Assembly: GCA_903910445.1 (NCBI GenBank)
Contig: CAIVZR010000039.1
Coordinates: 1-36,118, forward strand
DNA from: an uncultured Bacteroidota bacterium
Lineage (GTDB): Bacteria; Bacteroidota; Bacteroidia; UKL13-3
Reading direction: 5' to 3'
DNA: 36,118 nucleotides
A program made the translations under genes and the position numbers. The notes under the pieces were generated by a model, which was not told the DNA's origin, made no database searches, and worked only from the letters and a program-made list of their open reading frames with translations. Below are positions 32,519-36,118 of this stretch, one piece after another (position 1 is the first letter of the stretch; each line of letters starts with the position of its first letter).

Positions 32519-33247
32519 ATGAGCACCCATAGCGTAAGTTGTATCGTACCAGTCATCAATGAAACCTTTTCGTTGGAGCAAACCATTGCTGCCGTGGAAT
32601 CGCAAAATGGTGACTCGATATTGGAATATATCATTGTGGTAAGCAGCGCCAAAACTACGCCGGAGAGTTTTGCAGTGATTGAGAAATTGCAGCAACAGTA
32701 TGGATCAAAGGTGGTGGTGCACAGGCAAACCTTAAAATTTTTGGGAGGTGCCATTCGCGAATCATTTGAAATTGCCCGAGGTACACATACGGTGATGATG
32801 AGCAGCGACCTCGAAACCGATCCCAATTTGGTGAAGGAGTTCATCGCACTCAGCAAGGAGCAGCCCGAGATTATTATTACTGCCACCCGCTGGAAAGGTG
32901 GGGGCGGATTCGATGGTTACAATCCATTAAAATATTTGCTGAATGCGGTATTCCAAAAATTCTTCTCCTTGCTTTATCGCACGCACTTGAGCGATATGAC
33001 CTATGGATACAGAATTTTTCCAACGGCATTAGTACAAAAAATTCACTGGGAAGAACTCAAGCATCCATTTTTATTAGAAACTATTTTGAAGCCATTGAAA
33101 CTTGGGGTGAAGGCCATCGAAATTCCATGCCGCTGGGAAGCCCGAAAGGAAGGGGTTTCACAAAATCCATTCTTCAATAATTTCATTTATTTTCGCATAG
33201 GACTCAAAGTATTATTCTTAAAGAAAGAAGATATCTTAAAAAAATAG
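32519..33247 (+). CDS. GT2 glycosyltransferase, polyprenyl-phosphate-sugar synthase-like
   Basis: A 242-residue family 2 transferase like dolichyl-phosphate-mannose synthase. VSCIVPVINETFSLEQTIAAVE begins the nucleotide-binding fold; MMSSDLETDPNLVKEF (about 96-111) stands where DPM synthases have DADLSHDP; LSDMTYGYRIF (about 160-170) corresponds to the SDxTSGFR motif; AIEIPCRWEARKEGVS is the basic C-terminal segment. No membrane helix is needed in this class. It starts a plus-strand operon (gap 20 to the next gene). A short -7-like TATTTTG (32499-32505) precedes the start by 13 bases. The sugar and lipid carrier are not readable. Confidence 0.85.
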   Translation: MSTHSVSCIVPVINETFSLEQTIAAVESQNGDSILEYIIVVSSAKTTPESFAVIEKLQQQYGSKVVVHRQTLKFLGGAIRESFEIARGTHTVMMSSDLETDPNLVKEFIALSKEQPEIIITATRWKGGGGFDGYNPLKYLLNAVFQKFFSLLYRTHLSDMTYGYRIFPTALVQKIHWEELKHPFLLETILKPLKLGVKAIEIPCRWEARKEGVSQNPFFNNFIYFRIGLKVLFLKKEDILKK

Positions 33248-33267
33248 CATCACGATAATTCACAACA

Positions 33268-34188
33268 ATGAAAAAGGTTATTTGTACTACCACCATCAAC
33301 GCACCAACCAAAGCCATCCGAAAGTTTGAAGCCATGGAAGACTGGGAATTGGTAGTTATTGGTGATTTGAAAACACCTAAAGATTATGCAGCCCAACTCA
33401 ACCGTGGCATTTACGTAACCCCTGAGATGCAGGAGGCATACGATAAACCTTTAAGTGATGCCATAGGCTGGAACTGTATTCAACGACGCAACCTTGCCTT
33501 ATTATGGGCACACGATATGGGCGCCGATATTGTGGCAGTGGTAGATGATGATAATATTCCCTACGATAACTGGGCTCAAAATTTAACCATTGGAAAGCCC
33601 ACAGAAGTAAATTATTATGATACTGATTTGGTGGCATTCGACCCGGTGGGAGCCACCAACCATCCTGCCATCTGGCATCGTGGGTATCCTTTGCAATTAA
33701 TTCCAGAACGCAATTACAGTAAGGTTTCTAAGCAAACCATCATCCCCGATGTGCAAGCCGATTTTTGGAACGGAGATCCGGATATCGATGCCATCTGTCG
33801 CATGGAGCATCGCCCCGATTGTAATTTTGGGAAAGAATATTTCCCATTGGCTGCAAACAAATTATCGCCCTTCAATTCTCAAAATACATTTCTCAATGCC
33901 AAGTGGTTAAAGGATTATTTCCTCTTCCCTCATATCGGTCGCATGGATGATATTTGGGCCGCATATTATATTGAGGCCAAGGGTGCCAAGGTGCTCTATC
34001 ATGAGGCAAGTGTATTTCAGGATCGTAATGTGCACGATTTGGTGCGCGATATGAAGATGGAATATATTGGATATGAGAACAACCTGAAACTCGTTACAGA
34101 GTTGCCATCCACCCCAGAAGCCATGTTAAATTATTTACCCGAACGCAGCAAACTCGCTTTCGAATTATATCAAAAACATTTTAATTAA
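33268..34188 (+). CDS. STELLO-like glycosyltransferase family protein
   Basis: A 306-residue soluble protein. VICTTTINAPTKAIRKFEAMEDWELVVIGDLKTPKDY, a GWNCIQRRNLALLWAHDMGADIVAVVDDDN segment and the metal motif DDD at 93-95 resemble the STELLO (DUF288) glycosyltransferases, known in plants for helping cellulose synthase assembly in the Golgi, and less closely the reversibly glycosylated polypeptide family. A second conserved part is GRMDDIWAAYYIEAKGAKVLYHEASVFQDRN (about 232-262). No signal peptide or membrane helix is present, unlike the plant proteins. It lies between a GT2 gene and a cyclophilin gene with gaps of 20-21 bases. Function in bacteria is not known to me. Confidence 0.7.
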   Translation: MKKVICTTTINAPTKAIRKFEAMEDWELVVIGDLKTPKDYAAQLNRGIYVTPEMQEAYDKPLSDAIGWNCIQRRNLALLWAHDMGADIVAVVDDDNIPYDNWAQNLTIGKPTEVNYYDTDLVAFDPVGATNHPAIWHRGYPLQLIPERNYSKVSKQTIIPDVQADFWNGDPDIDAICRMEHRPDCNFGKEYFPLAANKLSPFNSQNTFLNAKWLKDYFLFPHIGRMDDIWAAYYIEAKGAKVLYHEASVFQDRNVHDLVRDMKMEYIGYENNLKLVTELPSTPEAMLNYLPERSKLAFELYQKHFN

Positions 34189-34209
34189 TTTTCAATTTCA
34201 ACACACAGA

Positions 34210-34890
34210 ATGAAAAAGTCATTACTCGTTATTAGCGCCATCGCCCTCTTTTTATTTGGATGTAAATCGTTTAAATACCCCACCAAAGATGAGCTGGGAC
34301 AGCCATTGCATTATATTCAAATAAGTACCAACTATGGTAATATGGTAGTGAAATTATACAATGAAACGCCCAAGCACCGCGATAATATGATGGCATTGGC
34401 GAAGAAACATTATTATGATAGCACCATGTTCTTCCGTGTGATTCAAGGATTCATGATGCAGGGAGGAAGTTGCGATACCCGCAATGCACCGTCGGGAGTG
34501 GCTTTGGGCAATTGCGATAGTACCTATACCGTACCTGCTGAAATTATGCCAACCTTATATCATAAGAAAGGAACCATCTGTGCAGCACGCGATAATAATC
34601 CTGCCAAGGCATCAAGTGGTACCCAATTTTATATTTCTCAGGGAAGAGTATTTACACCTACCGAATTGCGCGCCTTTGCTACCAGCAGAAATATTACATT
34701 TACTGATGCGCAAACCAAAGCATACACTACCGTTGGTGGTATTCCTCAGCTTGATGGCAACTATACTGTTTACGGGGAAGTAATAGAGGGTTTGAATGTT
34801 ATTGATAGTATATGTAACAGCCCAACTGTTCAGTACCTCAACGATCGTCCGTTACGCGACGTGAAAATGGCCATCAAGGTATTGCGCTAA
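34210..34890 (+). CDS. Peptidyl-prolyl isomerase, cyclophilin type, lipoprotein
   Basis: A 226-residue cyclophilin-like isomerase with a lipoprotein signal MKKSLLVISAIALFLFGC (lipidation at C18). The domain reads ISTNYGNMVVKLYNETPKHRDNM, FFRVIQGFMMQGGSCD (catalytic Arg and the Phe/Met/Gln pocket), GTICAARDNNPAKASSGTQFYIS, and VYGEVIEGLNVIDSI. An insertion of about 30 residues (FTPTELRAF ... YTTVGG) is common in Bacteroidota versions. It should assist folding of exported proteins in the periplasm. It follows the STELLO-like gene by 21 bases. Confidence 0.93.
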   Translation: MKKSLLVISAIALFLFGCKSFKYPTKDELGQPLHYIQISTNYGNMVVKLYNETPKHRDNMMALAKKHYYDSTMFFRVIQGFMMQGGSCDTRNAPSGVALGNCDSTYTVPAEIMPTLYHKKGTICAARDNNPAKASSGTQFYISQGRVFTPTELRAFATSRNITFTDAQTKAYTTVGGIPQLDGNYTVYGEVIEGLNVIDSICNSPTVQYLNDRPLRDVKMAIKVLR

Positions 34891-34934
34891 TCGGCGCGCT
34901 GTCCTTTTGAGATTGTATTGCTAAATTTGTTTGC

Positions 34935-35903
34935 TTGAAACTCTTTCATCATCCTGTACTCTGCAATTATTATGTAACCTATCGTTGCAATGCGAAGTGC
35001 AGCTTCTGTGAAATTTGGGAACGCCCTTCACCCTATATCACTTTAGAAAATGTAACGGAGAATTTGCGCGACCTAAAAAAGATGGGCGTCAAAGTCATTG
35101 ATTTCACTGGCGGAGAGCCCCTCCTTCATCGCGAGATTGCCACCTTCTTTGAGTTGGCTAAGAAGCAACGATTCATCACAACCCTCACTACGAATGCCCT
35201 GCTTTATCCAAAATACGCCGAGAAATTGCGTGGCAAGGTAGATATGCTTCATTTTAGTTTGGATAGCCCCATTGCCGAAGAGCATGATCAAAGCAGGGGT
35301 GTGAACTGTTTTGATGCGGTGATGAATAGCATTCAAATTGCCAAGTCGCTGGGTGAACGCCCCGATATTTTATTTACCGTTCACGAAGGCAACCTCCACC
35401 AAATTCAACAAGTGTATGATGAGATAACACGCCCTAATAATTTGATTTTGATTTTGAATCCGATGTTCGAATACCAGGAAGTGGGGAAGGAATTAAACAA
35501 GGAGGCAATTGACAAACTAAAAAAATGGGGACGAAAAAAACACGTGTATCTGAATAAAGGTTTTATGAAATTGAGAGAAGCAGGAGGCAATCATATTGCC
35601 CATCCTGTATGTAAGGCCATGAGCACCACGGTAGTCATTTCTCCCGAGAACAAAATGATTATGCCTTGTTATCACTTAGGACTGGAACAGTTACCCATTG
35701 AAAATAATTTACTGGAATTGCGTAACTCCAAAGAAGTGAAGGCACAAATCGCTTTAGAGGGTAAGCATGCAGGATGTGAAGGCTGCACGGTGAATTGCTA
35801 TATGCAACCCAGCTTCGCCACCGAAATCAATTCCTACTTCTGGTCGGCATTACCTTCCACTTTAAAGTATAGCTGGGAAAAGAAAATGTGGCGTAGCTTA
35901 TAA
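34935..35903 (+). CDS. Radical SAM protein with C-terminal cysteine cluster
   Basis: A 322-residue radical SAM enzyme. The CNAKCSFC motif (C18, C22, C25) binds the [4Fe-4S] cluster that cleaves S-adenosylmethionine, and GGEP at 59-62 binds the SAM amino group. The C-terminal part (MPCYHLGLEQLP, then CEGCTVNCYMQPSF) holds cysteines for a second cluster, as in SPASM/twitch enzymes that modify peptides or small molecules. No ATG lies before the motif: the frame opens after a TGA at 34908-34910, and TTG 34935 is the best start, six bases after a -7-like TAAATTTG (34922-34929). Substrate unknown; no precursor peptide was seen nearby. Confidence 0.85.
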   Translation: MKLFHHPVLCNYYVTYRCNAKCSFCEIWERPSPYITLENVTENLRDLKKMGVKVIDFTGGEPLLHREIATFFELAKKQRFITTLTTNALLYPKYAEKLRGKVDMLHFSLDSPIAEEHDQSRGVNCFDAVMNSIQIAKSLGERPDILFTVHEGNLHQIQQVYDEITRPNNLILILNPMFEYQEVGKELNKEAIDKLKKWGRKKHVYLNKGFMKLREAGGNHIAHPVCKAMSTTVVISPENKMIMPCYHLGLEQLPIENNLLELRNSKEVKAQIALEGKHAGCEGCTVNCYMQPSFATEINSYFWSALPSTLKYSWEKKMWRSL

Positions 35904-35931
35904 AAAAATCTTCCATTCTCCACTCCCTTGT

Positions 35932-35966
35932 ATTCACGTTTTACGATTCACTATTTACGATTCACG
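35932..35966. repeat. Five tandem heptamers, ATTCACG type
   Basis: ATTCACG, TTTTACG, ATTCACT, ATTTACG and ATTCACG follow each other without a gap between the radical SAM gene and the secreted-protein fragment. Short tandem strings of this kind are familiar from spacers of Bacteroidota. Confidence 0.6.
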
Positions 35967-35980
35967 CGCGCCCCGCGCCC

Positions 35981-36118
35981 TCACCTCACCAGCATCACCT
36001 TCCCACTAAACGTATGCCTGTTATTATCGCCATCGCGTGCGATGATTTGATAGAGATAGGTTTCTGATGGATAGTTGCCACCATCCCATCCTGTTATTGT
36101 TGATTGTCCTGCGATATA
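35981..36118 (-). CDS. C-terminal end of a probable T9SS-secreted protein (partial)
   Basis: Only the last 45 codons are in the window; the frame is open to the edge. The peptide has WDGGNYPSETYLYQIIARDG followed by HTFSGKVMLVR and a TGA stop. The pattern W-D-G, then Y-x-Y-x-I with a DG turn, then F-x-G-x-V-x-L-x-R at the very end is that of the gliding motility-associated / type B sorting domain at the end of type IX secretion cargo. It converges with the radical SAM gene across a 77-base spacer holding heptamer repeats. The N-terminal part, and so the function, is unknown. Confidence 0.75.
   Translation of the reverse strand, partial: YIAGQSTITGWDGGNYPSETYLYQIIARDGDNNRHTFSGKVMLVR

Noticed and set aside
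32470-32886. Minus-strand frame of 138 codons opposite the GT2 gene
   Set aside because: It overlaps the conserved coding start of the GT2 gene and has no family resemblance.
1-36118. CRISPR arrays, rRNA, tRNA, riboswitches
   Set aside because: No regularly spaced repeats, cloverleaf-like spacers or riboswitch-like leaders (including before ribE and purQ) were found by eye; spacers are mostly too short.

Overview
The window looks like a piece of chromosome from a Bacteroidota species of moderate GC, probably an environmental lineage of the Sphingobacteria/Chitinophagia kind. The signs are: promoters of the Bacteroidota type (TTG, about 19 bases, TAnnTTTG) in front of several genes, few clear Shine-Dalgarno sequences, an ECF sigma factor paired with a membrane-to-barrel protein, many signal-peptide and lipoprotein genes, and a C-terminal fragment at the right edge that looks like a type IX secretion (T9SS) cargo tail. 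No rRNA, tRNA, CRISPR array, insertion sequence or prophage was seen. The only recombinase is a housekeeping XerC/D type.

Left part (1-9.2 kb): the tail of an alpha-2-macroglobulin-like protein; a divergent cyanophycinase/cyanophycin synthetase pair (cphB, cphA) around a 555-base AT-rich spacer; rpsT with a textbook promoter and terminator; a DedA membrane protein; two adjacent, unrelated phosphoglycosyltransferases (WecA-type and PglC-type); an M20 amidohydrolase.

Middle (9.2-27.3 kb): an M1 aminopeptidase lipoprotein; a secreted protein of unknown role; a WaaE-like glycosyltransferase with aroQ; xerD; an ECF sigma factor with a predicted dual-membrane-spanning anti-sigma factor; a comB-lipoprotein pair followed by a small membrane protein and a nitronate monooxygenase/FabK-type flavoenzyme; purQ; surE, a small membrane protein and lpxB; a DinB-like protein; an ABC-2 permease; ettA with ribE; and a membrane adenylate cyclase.

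Right part (27.3-36.1 kb): a minus-strand operon (GT39 transferase, helix-hairpin-helix/outer-membrane barrel protein, mnmD, trmN6) diverges from a plus-strand run (DPM-synthase-like GT2, STELLO-like glycosyltransferase, lipoprotein cyclophilin, radical SAM protein). A polyprenyl-phosphate-sugar synthase next to a GT-C enzyme that uses such donors suggests an envelope or secreted-protein glycosylation locus. The least understood material is here and in the sigma/anti-sigma pair.

Most genes are ordinary chromosomal functions packed tightly, with overlapping stops where genes converge and face-to-face promoter elements where they diverge. All assignments come from reading motifs; no database search was possible.
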